A DNA stretch of 64,000 bases from Primorskyibacter flagellatus (lineage in GTDB: Bacteria; Pseudomonadota; Alphaproteobacteria; Rhodobacterales; Rhodobacteraceae), in assembly GCF_014638275.1 (NCBI RefSeq), contig NZ_BMFJ01000001.1, forward strand, positions 62,001 to 126,000, written 5' to 3'. The position numbers and the translations under genes were made by a program. Shown here in pieces: positions 1 through 10,358 of the stretch; position 1 is the stretch's first letter; every line of letters starts with the position of its first letter. The notes below the pieces were generated by a model, which was not told where the DNA came from, ran no database searches, and saw only the letters and a list, made by a program, of their open reading frames with translations.

Positions 1-235
1 CCAGCGCCGCCAGCAGGGTGCGGGGGACTCGGACGGCGACAACGGCCTGTGACATGGTGTCGGTCCGGCCCGAGAGTCCGGCAAGGATTTCGGACAGGCT
101 CACCTCCCGCGTGCCGAGGCTGACCGACAGCGCACAGGCGCCGGCCAGCGCCAGCAGCACGACGAGCAGCCATGCGCTGCGCCCCTGCCGGGACCGGCGG
201 AGACCCCGCAGCGTTGCGTCACTGACGTTCGTCAT
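1..235 (-). CDS. FecCD-family iron-siderophore ABC permease, N-terminal part (cut by window edge)
   Basis: Only the first 78 residues are inside the window; the rest lies to the left. After a basic start (MTNVSDATLRGLRRSRQG) comes one hydrophobic segment at about residues 20-40 and then VAVRVPRTLLAAL. The R-x-P-R-x-L-x-A pattern is the typical entry to the first conserved block of BtuC/FecCD permeases, which span the inner membrane and pass ferric siderophore or B12 from a periplasmic binding protein. The ATG overlaps the TGA of the upstream binding-protein gene (ATGA at 232-235), so the two are translationally coupled. The family is clear from neighbours and motif; the substrate is not. Confidence 0.8.
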   Translation of the reverse strand, partial: MTNVSDATLRGLRRSRQGRSAWLLVVLLALAGACALSVSLGTREVSLSEILAGLSGRTDTMSQAVVAVRVPRTLLAAL

Positions 236-1221
236 CTGACCCGGCGTGCGGCGTCGGCCAGGCGGCTGACGTAGTCGTCCAGCACCCAGGGGATCGACAG
301 CGGGGTCGGGTTGGCCGCCGTGCCGACCGGATCGTTGCCCAGAAGCACGACCGCGCCGTCTTCGACGGTTTTCATGCGCGATGTCAGCAGGTTCGACTTC
401 ACCCGGTCGAACAATGCCCGCCCGCCGTAGCTGACGACGATGTCGACGTCGGCGAAGGCGTCGATCTTCTCCGCGCTCATCTCGCCGCTGTACTTTCCGG
501 GAACCGTCGCCTCGATCACCGCCTGAGGAGAGCGCAGGCCGAGATCCTCGAGGAACCGGACGCGCGGGTCGTTGGCGGAATAGAACCGGATGACGCTGAG
601 GTCGCGGATATCCAGATGGGTGACGAACATCGCGCTTTTTCCGGCGACCTCGGGGTGGTTTGAGACGACTTCAGCGATCTGGCCCTCGATGCGGGCGATC
701 AGCGCCTCTCCCTCCTCCGTCATGCCGAGACCGGCGGAATTCAGGCGGATCATCTCACGCCAGCCGGTCGACCACGGACCATCGGTATAGGGAATGACCG
801 GGGCGATCCGGCTGAGCGTGTCGTAGTCGGACCGGGACAGTCCGGAATAGGCGGCGAGGATGATGTCGGGCTGCGCGGCGGCCACCGCCTCGAAGTCGAT
901 GCCGTCGCCTTCGTCGAACAGCGGCGGGACCTCGGCGCCCAGTTCTTCCAGCCGCTTGCCGACCCAGGGCAGCAGACCGTCGCCGTCATCGTCCCCGAAA
1001 TTCGCCCGCGCGAACCCGACCGGCACGATACCAAGCGCCAGCGGGACCTCGTGATTGGCCCAGGCCACGGTCGCCACGCGCTCCGGCCTGGCCTGCACGG
1101 TCGTCTCGCCGAAGGCGTGCCGGACGGTCACAGGGAAATCGTCGGCCACGGCAACCTGCGGTGTGCCCACGCACAGCCAAGCAACGAGGACGATGAGCGT
1201 CGATTTGATGTTCGAGGGCAT
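232..1221 (-). CDS. Periplasmic iron-siderophore binding protein of an ABC importer
   Basis: 329 residues. A signal peptide is visible (hydrophobic core STLIVLVAWLCVG, probable cut after AVA at residue 26). The mature part begins with a FecB/FepB-like layout: FPVTVRHAFGETTV, then ERVATVAWANHEVPLALG, then PDIILAAYSGLS. This is the two-lobe TroA/PBP2_siderophore fold. An in-frame ATG lies 24 codons upstream, but 1221 puts the signal peptide at the N-terminus and has a GGAGG about 10 bases ahead. It feeds the FecCD permease that overlaps it downstream and diverges from the TonB-dependent receptor, giving a usual ferric-siderophore import unit. The ATPase is presumably left of the window. The ligand cannot be told from sequence. 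Confidence 0.85.
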   Translation of the reverse strand: MPSNIKSTLIVLVAWLCVGTPQVAVADDFPVTVRHAFGETTVQARPERVATVAWANHEVPLALGIVPVGFARANFGDDDGDGLLPWVGKRLEELGAEVPPLFDEGDGIDFEAVAAAQPDIILAAYSGLSRSDYDTLSRIAPVIPYTDGPWSTGWREMIRLNSAGLGMTEEGEALIARIEGQIAEVVSNHPEVAGKSAMFVTHLDIRDLSVIRFYSANDPRVRFLEDLGLRSPQAVIEATVPGKYSGEMSAEKIDAFADVDIVVSYGGRALFDRVKSNLLTSRMKTVEDGAVVLLGNDPVGTAANPTPLSIPWVLDDYVSRLADAARRVR

Positions 1222-1557
1222 ATGACGCAGGCCTCCAGACCGGCTCGGTTCGGGCGAAATTCCAGCCGGGCAAGCGCCCGTCAAGCCGAGCAATCACAGA
1301 TGGCGCACAATTCCGAGTCTTTTTGACGGGTTTTCCGGAGAATCTGACAAAAACAGTCAAATTATTCAATACATATCGGCGGTCTGCCGCGTTAGGTGCC
1401 CTCACAAGGACCCGTCCGGCCGAATCCCGGCAGGGCGGGGCCGGCATTCGACGCCGAAGGATCGACGGGTTCCGCCCCTGGTCCCGAGGCTGCAAGCCAT
1501 CCGTTCGACCGGGACGGTCAGCCAGCACGGCAGACACATCAAAGCTTGGAACACGTC
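1222..1557. promoter_or_regulatory. Divergent regulatory region between binding protein and TonB receptor
   Basis: This 336-base spacer separates two oppositely directed iron-uptake genes. Its middle is AT-rich against a GC-rich background (about 1318-1377). It holds TTGACG at 1323-1328 and an inverted repeat TGAC-N7-GTCA at 1345-1359, followed by an AT-rich run to about 1377 that could hold a -10 element. I could not recognise a convincing Fur box by eye. The AraC-type regulator at 3742-4617 is the obvious candidate to bind here. No convincing gene is seen in the spacer. Confidence 0.45.
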
Positions 1558-3690
1558 ATGGGGTCACCCTCTTCTCATCATACTCCCTCACACGGTCGCC
1601 CGTCCCGCCGACTGTCCCTGCTTCTGGGATGCACCGCGCTGGTCGCCATTCCGCTGACCGCCGTCGCCCAGGATACCGACGAAGCAGGGGCCTACCGCCT
1701 GTCGCCGATCATCGTGAACCTGAGCTTCGATGCGGATGACGACGCGGAATCGACCGTCGCGAAAGAGCTGTGGACCGGCGGCAAGGTGGCAACCAGCATC
1801 CTGGACACGCCCGCCTCGGTCGCGGTGGTGACCCAGAAGGAGATCACGCAGCGCGACGCGGACAAGGTCGAGGACGTGCTGGAATACACCCCCGGCATCG
1901 TCACTGACTATTACGGCACCGACGACCGGAACGATTATTACCTCGTGCGCGGGTTCCAGGCCTCCACCTACCGCGACGGCCTGACGCTTGGCTCAATGCG
2001 TGGCGTGCGTGAGGAACCCTTCGCCTTCGAGCGGCTCGAGGTGATGAAGGGCGGCAACTCCACCCTCTTCGGCACCTCCGATCCGGGCGGCACCGTCAAC
2101 TTCGTCACCAAGACACCGAAGTTCTACCGGTTCGGAGAGGTCTACGGGTCTTACGGATCGCACGATCATGCGGAGATCGGGTTCGACGTCGGCGACGTCA
2201 TGAACGAGGAAGGGACGGTGGCCTACCGCTTCGTCGGCAAGGTGCAAGACGCCAGCCTGGAATATCCGAATTCGCGCGACGACGAGAAGTTCCTTCTCGG
2301 CTCTGTCGCCTACCGGCCGACCGATGTGACGGAGCTGACCTTCTCCGTCGACTACCTCAAGCGCGACGGCACGCCGAACAGCGGCGGCTACCCGCTTGAC
2401 CGGATCTACGACCGCGACCAGTTCTTCGGCGAGCCGTCGTTCAACTATCACGACGTGGAGCGGCTGACCGTATCCGCCGGTCTGCGCCACGAATTCGAAA
2501 ACGGGCTGAAGCTGAACGCAAACCTGCGCTACAGCGACCTGACCGACAACTTCGGTTATGTCTATGTCAACGACAGCCCGACCCGCACCGGGACGATGGT
2601 GCCGCGCGACTACTTCGGGTCCGACAGCACCGCGGAAGAGCTGATCGGCAATGTCATCCTGCAGTACGACACCACCGTCGGGGCCGCCGACAGCAGCACC
2701 CTCGCGGGGTTCGAATTCCGCGATGCATCGACCACCAGCTCATCCTTCTACGGCAACCACACGCCGATCGACACGACCAACCCGGTCTACACCGGCGCGC
2801 CGACCGGCTACGCGCCCTACAGCGTGCAGGCGAACAGTTTCACCACCAAATCCGTCTTCCTGCAGCAGAACCTGTCGTTCTCGGACCGCGTGATCGTGAC
2901 GGTCGGGGCGCGGCATGACTGGCTGGACATCACAAATACGGACAGGCTGGCGGGCACCACGACACAGGCGAGCTTCTCGGAAAACTCCTACCGGGCCGCG
3001 CTGACCTACAAGGTCACCGACGAAATCTCGGCCTATGCCAGCTATGTGCAGTCGGTCGCGCCGCCCTCCATCGGCACGCAGCCCGAGCGCGGGGCGCAGT
3101 ACGAGGCCGGGATCAAGTACCAGCCCGAGGCCTACAACGCGCTGTTCACGGCCTCCGTCTACGACCTGACCAAGTCGAACGTGGTGGTGCCGGTGAACGT
3201 GCCGGGGGTCGGCATCGTGCGCCAGACCATCGGTGAATCCCGCGTCCGGGGGATCGAATTCGAGGCCCGCGCAGAACTGGCGGACGGCCTGACCCTGTCG
3301 GGGGGCTACAGCTACCAGGACTCCAAATATGTCCGGGGTGTCGTGCGTGGCGTGACGGTTGACGGCAACCAGTTTGCGACGGTGCCGAACCACCTCGCCT
3401 CGATCTGGCTGACCTATGACCTGCCCGACACCGGATCCTTCGGGGACGTGACCGTGGGGATCGGTGCGCGCTATATCGGGCCGTACTACTACAACGTCTA
3501 CAACAACACGGGGAAGAGTCCGGCGCAGACCTATATCGACGCCTCCTTCTCCTATTCCTTCGCCGAGAACACGGAACTCACGATCAACGTGAACAACATC
3601 TTCGACCGGCAGTATGTCGTCGGTCGCGGCACGGCGGATTATTACAACAACGGTCGCACGATCACCGCCGCCCTTCGGCGCACCTGGTGA
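1558..3690 (+). CDS. TonB-dependent siderophore receptor
   Basis: 710 residues, an outer-membrane beta-barrel importing a ferric siderophore with TonB/ExbBD energy. There is a signal peptide (LSLLLGCTALVAIPLTAVA, cut near residue 37), then a plug domain from about residue 65 (ILDTPASVAVVTQKEI, VEDVLEYTPGIV, YYLVRGFQ, RLEVMKGGNSTLFG). The last 500 residues alternate aromatic strands and end in a terminal aromatic residue (ALRRTW), as barrel proteins do. The plug wording matches the FhuA/FoxA/FpvA-type siderophore receptor family. I chose the ATG at 1558 because the signal peptide follows it closely; an in-frame ATG exists at 1396 but would add 54 residues that look non-coding. It diverges from the ABC importer and is followed by a strong hairpin. 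Confidence 0.9.
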   Translation: MGSPSSHHTPSHGRPSRRLSLLLGCTALVAIPLTAVAQDTDEAGAYRLSPIIVNLSFDADDDAESTVAKELWTGGKVATSILDTPASVAVVTQKEITQRDADKVEDVLEYTPGIVTDYYGTDDRNDYYLVRGFQASTYRDGLTLGSMRGVREEPFAFERLEVMKGGNSTLFGTSDPGGTVNFVTKTPKFYRFGEVYGSYGSHDHAEIGFDVGDVMNEEGTVAYRFVGKVQDASLEYPNSRDDEKFLLGSVAYRPTDVTELTFSVDYLKRDGTPNSGGYPLDRIYDRDQFFGEPSFNYHDVERLTVSAGLRHEFENGLKLNANLRYSDLTDNFGYVYVNDSPTRTGTMVPRDYFGSDSTAEELIGNVILQYDTTVGAADSSTLAGFEFRDASTTSSSFYGNHTPIDTTNPVYTGAPTGYAPYSVQANSFTTKSVFLQQNLSFSDRVIVTVGARHDWLDITNTDRLAGTTTQASFSENSYRAALTYKVTDEISAYASYVQSVAPPSIGTQPERGAQYEAGIKYQPEAYNALFTASVYDLTKSNVVVPVNVPGVGIVRQTIGESRVRGIEFEARAELADGLTLSGGYSYQDSKYVRGVVRGVTVDGNQFATVPNHLASIWLTYDLPDTGSFGDVTVGIGARYIGPYYYNVYNNTGKSPAQTYIDASFSYSFAENTELTINVNNIFDRQYVVGRGTADYYNNGRTITAALRRTW

Positions 3691-3697
3691 AACGGCC

Positions 3698-3730
3698 CGT
3701 CCCGCCCGGTCCCCTCGGCCGGGCGGGACG
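3698..3730. terminator. Hairpin between convergent receptor and AraC genes
   Basis: A perfect 12-base stem (CGTCCCGCCCGG at 3698-3709 with CCGGGCGGGACG at 3719-3730) and a 9-base loop, starting 8 bases after the receptor stop and ending 11 bases before the end of the convergent AraC gene. No U-tract follows on either strand. The position and strength suggest a bidirectional transcription stop. Confidence 0.6.
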
Positions 3731-3741
3731 TCAGGTCCGTC

Positions 3742-4617
3742 TCATGGACGGCGCTGGCAGCGGCGCCAGCTGGCCGGGGTCTCTCCGACGATCCGGCGGA
3801 AGGCCCGGGTCAGATGCGCCTGATCCGAAAAACCAAGCCGGTCGGCGATGTCGGCCACGCTCAGATCCGACCCGGACAGAAGATCCTGCGCCTGATCGAC
3901 CCGCTTGCTCAGCTGCCACTGGTGCGGCGTCATCCCGGTGGTGTTGCGGAAGACGAGGGAAAACCAGCTGACGGAGAGGTTCACCGCCTCTGCCATCTGC
4001 GCCGTGCTCAGCCGCCGCCCGCGTGATGTGTCGAGCAGCCGCAGCACCTTGCGCATCTGGGCCCCGGTCAGGCGGGCATTGGCGTCCTCCGTCGTGGCGA
4101 CATTCAGGTCGAGGACGGCAGCCAGGAGGGCGTTGATGATGTTCTCCGCATAGAGGTCATGATGCCGCTTCGCGCGCAGTTCGCTGACCAGCAGGTGCGC
4201 CAGCGGTTCGATGTCCGCGATGTCGTCGCGTTCCGAAGGGGTTTCCAGCGCGCGGGTCGCGACCGTCCTCGGCAGGGTGGTCGAGAGGAACTGCACCGCC
4301 CAGGAATGGTCGATGTGAATATCGACATGCGCAAAGCTGAGCGGCTTCGAGAAGCTGGTCCGCAGCTGCATCCCGGCGGGGATGAAGATCGCCCGCGCAA
4401 GGTGCCGCGTCCTGTCTCCGGTCGTCGCGGAGATGGAGCTCATGTCGTCGAAGAAGATGCTGATGCGCGGGTTGGCGGAGATGTAGTCTCCGGTCGCCCC
4501 CCGATCGCCGACGGCCTGCCAATGGGCGACAAGGGCGTTGCCGAACTGCCGCCACTCCACCGGGGAGACGCTGCGCAGGCTGTTGGTATGTCCAGTGAAG
4601 TCGTGACTATAGCCCAT
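3742..4617 (-). CDS. AraC-family transcriptional regulator, probably of siderophore uptake
   Basis: 291 residues. The C-terminal 100 residues carry the double helix-turn-helix of AraC/XylS proteins: LSTAQMAEAVNLSVSWFSLVFRNTTG, then a second unit with the signature DLSVADIADRLGFSDQAHLTRAFRRIVGETPASWRR. The N-terminal part (about 1-180) is a cupin-like effector domain seen in regulators near TonB receptors (ISIFFDD, IFIPAGMQLRTSF). By family habit and location it would activate the receptor and importer when its siderophore is present. It converges on the receptor gene. The target is inferred from location only. Confidence 0.85.
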   Translation of the reverse strand: MGYSHDFTGHTNSLRSVSPVEWRQFGNALVAHWQAVGDRGATGDYISANPRISIFFDDMSSISATTGDRTRHLARAIFIPAGMQLRTSFSKPLSFAHVDIHIDHSWAVQFLSTTLPRTVATRALETPSERDDIADIEPLAHLLVSELRAKRHHDLYAENIINALLAAVLDLNVATTEDANARLTGAQMRKVLRLLDTSRGRRLSTAQMAEAVNLSVSWFSLVFRNTTGMTPHQWQLSKRVDQAQDLLSGSDLSVADIADRLGFSDQAHLTRAFRRIVGETPASWRRCQRRP

Positions 4618-4797
4618 GGATGACCTTCCGGATTGGCCCGAGGCGATCTGGCTGTCCGCAACGGGGAACTTCCGTGCGGCTGGCTACCGGAGCAACCTAC
4701 AGGTTCTTGCCTGTCTTCTCAAGCGGATGGCCGGTCTCTGCCGCAGGTGCAGTTATGCGGTGACGCGAGGGGATATGCGCCGCGTCCTGCCGCAGTC

Positions 4798-5801
4798 TCA
4801 GGTTGCGGCCCCCGCGAGGATTTCCTCCGCGAAATGGCAGGCCGCGAACCGATCGGCAGTCAGAGGCTTCAGTGGCGGCTTCTCCGTGCGGCAGATGTCT
4901 TTCGCAAACGGGCAGCGCGGGTTGAAGTGACAGCCCGGCGGCGGGGCGTGGGGGGAGGGGACTTCGCCTTCGATCGGAACGAACTGCACCAGGTCGTCCG
5001 CATCCAGAACCAGCTCCGGCACGGAGGCGAGCAGGGACCGCGTGTAGGGATGCGCCGGGTCGTTGAAGACGGTTTCGGTGGCTCCTTCCTCAACGATGCG
5101 GCCAAGGTACATCACGGCCATGCGGTCGCAGACATGCCGGACCACCGACAGGTCATGCGAGATGAACACGCAGGTCAGGCCAAGGTCCCGGCGAAGGTCG
5201 AGGAAAAGGTTGATGATCTGGGCCTGGATCGACACGTCGAGAGAGGCGACGGGTTCGTCGCAGATGAGCAGGTCGGGCTGCATGGCGAGCGCGCGGGCGA
5301 TGGCAATCCGCTGGCGCTGCCCGCCGGAAAACTGGTGCGGGTAGCGATCCGCCAGCGCGGGGTCCAGCCCGACACGGGCAAACCAGCCGGCAACGTAGTC
5401 GCGGGCCTTCGCGCGGGTGGTCAGTCCGTGGGCGACGGGACCCTCGGCCACCGCCTCACCGACCTTCATGCGGGGGTCGAGGCTGGCGAAGGGGTCCTGA
5501 AACACCATCTGCACGCGGGTTGTCGTCTTGTTGCCGCCGGTCATCACCGGTTTTCCGTCCAGCAGGACGGTGCCGGTCGACGGCGGAAGGATGCCCGAGA
5601 TGACGCGCCCGAGGGTGGACTTACCGCAGCCGGACTCCCCGACAAGACCCAGGGTCCGCCCCCTGGGCACGGTGACGGAAACGTCGGTGACGGCCTGCAC
5701 CGCACGGGTTTCCACATCGGCCCCGAGACGGGCGGCGATCTTTTCACCCAGTGTCAGATGCGGGGCGAAGTGGCGGCTGACGTGGTCGATCGTGAGATAG
5801 G

Positions 5802-5805
<4 letters not shown>
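4798..5805 (-). CDS. Dipeptide/oligopeptide ABC importer, second ATP-binding subunit (DppF/OppF type)
   Basis: 335 residues. Walker A GESGCGKST, Q-loop VFQDPFASLDPRM, signature FSGGQRQRIAIARAL, Walker B LLICDEPVASLD and the H-loop FISHD are all intact. The C-terminal extension typical of Opp/Dpp ATPases is present, with the cysteine-containing block HFNPRCPFAKDICR, which in family members can carry an iron-sulfur cluster. Last gene of the importer operon; it overlaps the upstream ATPase by ATGA at 5802-5805. It energises uptake together with that partner on the cytoplasmic face. Confidence 0.92.
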
Positions 5806-6763
<958 letters not shown>

Positions 6764-6767
<4 letters not shown>

Positions 6768-7633
6768 TTGCGGAGCCTCGGGTTGAACTGGTCGCGGATC
6801 TGGTCGCCGACGATGTTGATCGCCACGATCAGGATGATGAGCGCGATGCCGGGATAGACGGAGATCCAGTACCGCCCCGACATCATGTAGGGAAAGCCGT
6901 TGGAGATGAGCATGCCAAGCGACGGCTCCGTCACCGGCAGGCCGAGGCCGAGAAAGGACAGCGTCGCCTCGAGAGAGATGGAGTTGGCGATCTGCACCGT
7001 CGCCACGACGATCAGCGGCGGGGTGCAGTTCGGCAGCAGGTGGCGCAGGATCACCCGGCGGGTGGAGAGCGGGGTGGCCCGCGCGGCCTCGATGTAATCC
7101 TTGCGGCGTTCCGACTTGGCCGCGCCATAGGCGGTGCGGGCGAAATAGGCGTATTGCGCCGCGACAAGCGCGCCGATCAGCTGCCCCTTGCCCTGGCCGA
7201 GAAGCGCGACCAGCACCAGCGCCAGCAGGATCGCGGGGAAGGACAGCTGCAGGTCGACGATCCGCATGATCAGCGTCTCGATCCGTCCGCCCGCATAGGC
7301 CGCGAGGATGCCGAGCGCCGCGCCGATGGTCAGCGCGACGCCCCCCGCCGCCAGCCCGATCTGGATCGAGATGCGCAGCCCGTAGAGGATCGCCGACAGC
7401 AGATCCCGGCCCTGCGGATCGGTGCCAAGGACATGGGCATAGCCGCCAGAGCCGACGAACCCGGGCGGGCGGCGGGCGTCCATCAGCGACAGGCCGGTCA
7501 TGTCATAGGGATCCTGCGGCGTGATCAGCGGCGCGAAGATCGCCAGCAGCACGACGAGGACGACAACGACCAGCGCGACCAGCGCGATGCGGTTCTCGCG
7601 GAATTCGGACCAGAAACGGGCGAGGGGGGTCAT
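6764..7633 (-). CDS. Dipeptide/oligopeptide ABC importer permease (DppC/OppC type)
   Basis: 289 residues with an N-terminal membrane segment (IALVALVVVVLVVLLAIFAPL) followed by the OppC N-terminal signature (ITPQDPYDMTG, HVLGTDPQGRDLLSAILYG) and a membrane domain with the EAA-type loop EAARATPLSTRRVILRHLLPN that docks on the ATPase. Inner-membrane half of the channel. It overlaps the DppB-type gene at 7630-7633 and the DppD-type gene at 6764-6767. Confidence 0.92.
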
Positions 7634-8604
7634 TCGGTTGCTCCTGCCCGGATGCGCGGGTCGATCAGGGCGAAGACGAGGTCCACCGTGAAGTTGATCA
7701 GCACGAAGAGGAAGGCGACGAGGATCAGGTAGGCGACCATCACGGGCCGGTCGAGCACACCGATGGAATCGATGATCAGCTTGCCGACGCCGGGCCAGGA
7801 AAAGATCGTCTCCGTCACCACGGCGAAGGCGAGGGTCGAGCCGAGTTCCAGTCCGAAGACGGTGATGATCGGGATGGAGATCAGCTTGAGCAGGTGACGC
7901 CGCAGGATCACCGCTTCGGAGATCCCGGCGGCGCGGGCGAACTTGATCGTGTCGGTCAGCATGATCTCGCGCGTTCCGGCGCGGGCGAGGCGGATCATCA
8001 TCGCCAGCTTGAACAGCGCGAGGTTGATCGCGGGCAGGACGATATGGCTCAGCCCGTCGAGCGTGAGGAAGGAAAAGGGCACGCCCCAGACCAGCACCGT
8101 GTCGCCGCGCCCGCCCGCGGGCAGCCAGCCGAGGTTGACCGCGAAGGTGAGGATCAGGATCAGGCCGACCCAGAAGCTCGGTACCGAAAAACCCAGGACC
8201 GAAACCGCCATGATTGTCTTGGACAGCCAGCTGTCAGGCCGGTATCCGGCGTAGACGCCAAGCGAAACGCCCAGAACCGTCGCGGACAGGACGGAGATCA
8301 GGACAAGCTCCAGCGTGGCGGGAAGGCGTCCGCCGATCAGTTCCAGAACAGGGATGTTGTAGACAAAGCTGCGGCCGAAATCGCCCTGCATCAGGTTGCC
8401 GGCAAAGGTCAGGTACTGCTTCCAGAGCGGCTGGTCGAGACCGAGGCGGCGGATCGCCTCTTCCCGCAGGTCCTGCGTCGCGTCGGGCGGGATCACGATG
8501 TCGATCGGGTTGCCGATCGCATAGACGCCGCAGAACACGATCACCGACATGACGGCCATCACCATGATGGCCTGCAGCAGGCGCTGTATGACGAAGCCAA
8601 GCAT
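7630..8604 (-). CDS. Dipeptide/oligopeptide ABC importer permease (DppB/OppB type)
   Basis: 324 residues. The first segment (QRLLQAIMVMAVMSVIVFCGVY) and the block RRLGLDQPLWKQYLTF are typical of DppB N-termini. Five further membrane segments follow, and the ATPase-contact loop reads FARAAGISEAVILRRHLLK. It pairs with the DppC-type subunit. It sits 56 bases downstream of the binding-protein gene, and that spacer is filled by a perfect 12-base hairpin that probably lowers expression of the translocator genes relative to the binding protein. Confidence 0.92.
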   Translation of the reverse strand: MLGFVIQRLLQAIMVMAVMSVIVFCGVYAIGNPIDIVIPPDATQDLREEAIRRLGLDQPLWKQYLTFAGNLMQGDFGRSFVYNIPVLELIGGRLPATLELVLISVLSATVLGVSLGVYAGYRPDSWLSKTIMAVSVLGFSVPSFWVGLILILTFAVNLGWLPAGGRGDTVLVWGVPFSFLTLDGLSHIVLPAINLALFKLAMMIRLARAGTREIMLTDTIKFARAAGISEAVILRRHLLKLISIPIITVFGLELGSTLAFAVVTETIFSWPGVGKLIIDSIGVLDRPVMVAYLILVAFLFVLINFTVDLVFALIDPRIRAGATE

Positions 8605-8621
8605 GGGGGGACCTTCGGATC

Positions 8622-8652
8622 GGCTCCGGGCGGAGAGGGGCCGCCCGGAGCC
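8622..8652 (-). promoter_or_regulatory. Intercistronic hairpin after the binding-protein gene
   Basis: GGCTCCGGGCGG (8622-8633) and CCGCCCGGAGCC (8641-8652) form a perfect 12-base stem with a 7-base loop, between the stop of the solute-binding protein and the first permease gene. There is no U-run, so a partial terminator or a 3'-end stabiliser is likelier than a full stop. Such hairpins usually explain why binding protein is made in excess of the membrane parts. Confidence 0.6.
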
Positions 8653-8660
8653 TCAGGGCA

Positions 8661-10259
8661 TCAGGATGCGGGCTTCATGAAGAAGGCCAGCGTGTCCTCG
8701 TCGAAGCGCGGGGTGAAGGTCAGCGCCCCCGCCTTCGCCGCCCAGACCGTCTGCAGCTGCACGATGGAGATGTAGGCCTTGTCGGCCATCGTTTTTGCCA
8801 TTGCTTCCTCGTACATGCCGCGACGGGCGTCCGCGTCGAGCGTCGTCGCGCCCTCCTGCAGCAGCTTGTCCACCTCGGGGTTGGAATAGGCGATGCGGTT
8901 GAACGCGCCCATTTTCACGTCGGGGTTGTTGGTGTGCGCCAGACCGCCAAGCGTGTAGGACGCCTCGCCGGTCAGGGTGCCCCATCCGTTCATGAACATG
9001 GAATATTCCAGCCGTCCCTGCGCCGGGAAATAGACTGTCTTGGAGACCGCATTGACGTTGGTCTTGATCCCCACTGCAGAGAGCATCTGGCCCAGACCCT
9101 GGCAGATCGCGCCATCGCCCGGCAGCCGGTCTGAGGTGCAGTAGAGGTCGACCTCGAATCCGTCGGCATATCCGGCCTCTGCCAGCAGGTCCTTGGCTTT
9201 CTGCGGATCGTACTCCGGCATCGGGATGTCGTCGTTCGACCCGAAGAAGCCCGCGGGCATCATCTGGTTGGCGGGCTTGCCCAGGCCTTCCAGCACGATC
9301 TCGACCATGGTCTCGCGGTCGATGGCGGCGTCGATCGCCTCGCGCACCTTCATGTCGCGGAACGGGTTCGCGTCCAGCTTTGACCCGTCCTTGGCCCGGA
9401 CCATCGGCGTGTCTTCACGCTGATCGAGCTGGAGGTTCATGATGTAGACGGAGTCGCCCTTGATCGTGTCGACCGCGCTGTCGCTTTCCAGCGCGAGGTA
9501 GTCGACGGAGGAGACGTAGTTGATGACATCGACCTGCCCGGCCTTCAGCGCGGCCAGTCGGGAGCTGTCGTTCGGCATCTCCTTGCGGGTCACCTTTTCC
9601 CAGGCACCCTCGCCGCGCCAGTAGTCGTCGAAGCGCTCGAGCACGAGGTCGCCCTTCGGTTCCCAGGACACGTACTTGTAGGGGCCGGTGCCAATGGTCG
9701 CCTTGCCGGAGTTGAACCCTTCGGCGGCGGTTTCGGGCGTGGAATAGTCCTTCGCCGCGTCGGAGGAGACGATGAACAGGCGGACGAAGTCATAGGGCAG
9801 GGTCGCCGCCGGGCCGTCGGTATGGATCAGCAGGGTAAGGGGATCGACGATCTCGACCTCCTTCACGCGGCGGACGTAGATCGTGGTGGTCGTGGGGCCC
9901 GAGACGACCGGGATGCGCTCGATGGAGAACTTGACGTCCTCGGCGTCGAAATCGCTGCCGTCGTGGAATTTCACGCCTTCGCGCAGCTTGAATTCCCAGG
10001 TGTCGTCATCGACCGGCGTCCACTCGGTCGCGAGGCCCGGCTCGATCTGCAGGTCGTCGCCGGACCAGACCAGCGTGTCGAAGATGTGCTTCGCCGCTTC
10101 GGCATGGGACCCGAGCGCGGAGAAGTGCGGATCGAGCGACTCGGGCCCGCCGCGCACGCCCATCACCAGTTCCTGAGAAAAGACCTGCGCAGGGGCGACA
10201 GCGCCCGCCATCAGACCGATCGCGACCGCAGCGGGCCGCAGAAGTGCCATATGTTTCAT
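8661..10259 (-). CDS. Periplasmic solute-binding protein of a dipeptide/oligopeptide-type ABC importer
   Basis: 532 residues, family SBP_bac_5. A signal peptide (AAVAIGLMAGAVAPAQVFS) leads into the typical start LVMGVRGGPESLDPHFSALGSHAEAA. The hallmarks WEFKLREGVKFHDGSDFDAEDVKFSIER and GTGPYKYVSWEPKGDLVLERFDDYW are visible. First gene of the importer operon and divergent from the MarR-led amidase operon, so it probably brings in the same amide-bearing substrate. This family binds peptides, but also nickel, opines, glutathione and other small molecules, so the ligand is open. An alternative ATG lies three codons in. Confidence 0.9.
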   Translation of the reverse strand: MKHMALLRPAAVAIGLMAGAVAPAQVFSQELVMGVRGGPESLDPHFSALGSHAEAAKHIFDTLVWSGDDLQIEPGLATEWTPVDDDTWEFKLREGVKFHDGSDFDAEDVKFSIERIPVVSGPTTTTIYVRRVKEVEIVDPLTLLIHTDGPAATLPYDFVRLFIVSSDAAKDYSTPETAAEGFNSGKATIGTGPYKYVSWEPKGDLVLERFDDYWRGEGAWEKVTRKEMPNDSSRLAALKAGQVDVINYVSSVDYLALESDSAVDTIKGDSVYIMNLQLDQREDTPMVRAKDGSKLDANPFRDMKVREAIDAAIDRETMVEIVLEGLGKPANQMMPAGFFGSNDDIPMPEYDPQKAKDLLAEAGYADGFEVDLYCTSDRLPGDGAICQGLGQMLSAVGIKTNVNAVSKTVYFPAQGRLEYSMFMNGWGTLTGEASYTLGGLAHTNNPDVKMGAFNRIAYSNPEVDKLLQEGATTLDADARRGMYEEAMAKTMADKAYISIVQLQTVWAAKAGALTFTPRFDEDTLAFFMKPAS

Positions 10260-10305
10260 CTCATAACCATCCTGTTGGTTTGCGTTCCCTTATCCGGACC
10301 CGTTC

Positions 10306-10323
10306 AGGTTCCAATTGGAACTT
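10306..10323. promoter_or_regulatory. Candidate MarR operator 1
   Basis: AGGTTC-CAATTG-GAACTT. The inner 14 bases (10308-10321) are a perfect palindrome. It lies 47 bases upstream of the binding-protein ATG on the minus strand and upstream of the MarR gene on the plus strand. It shares half-sites with the second repeat at 10359-10376. The two centres are 53 bases apart, close to five helical turns, so two dimers would sit on one DNA face. Confidence 0.65.
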
Positions 10324-10358
10324 GCACTCTTACGATGCGGGCGCTTAATCTCCACGTC

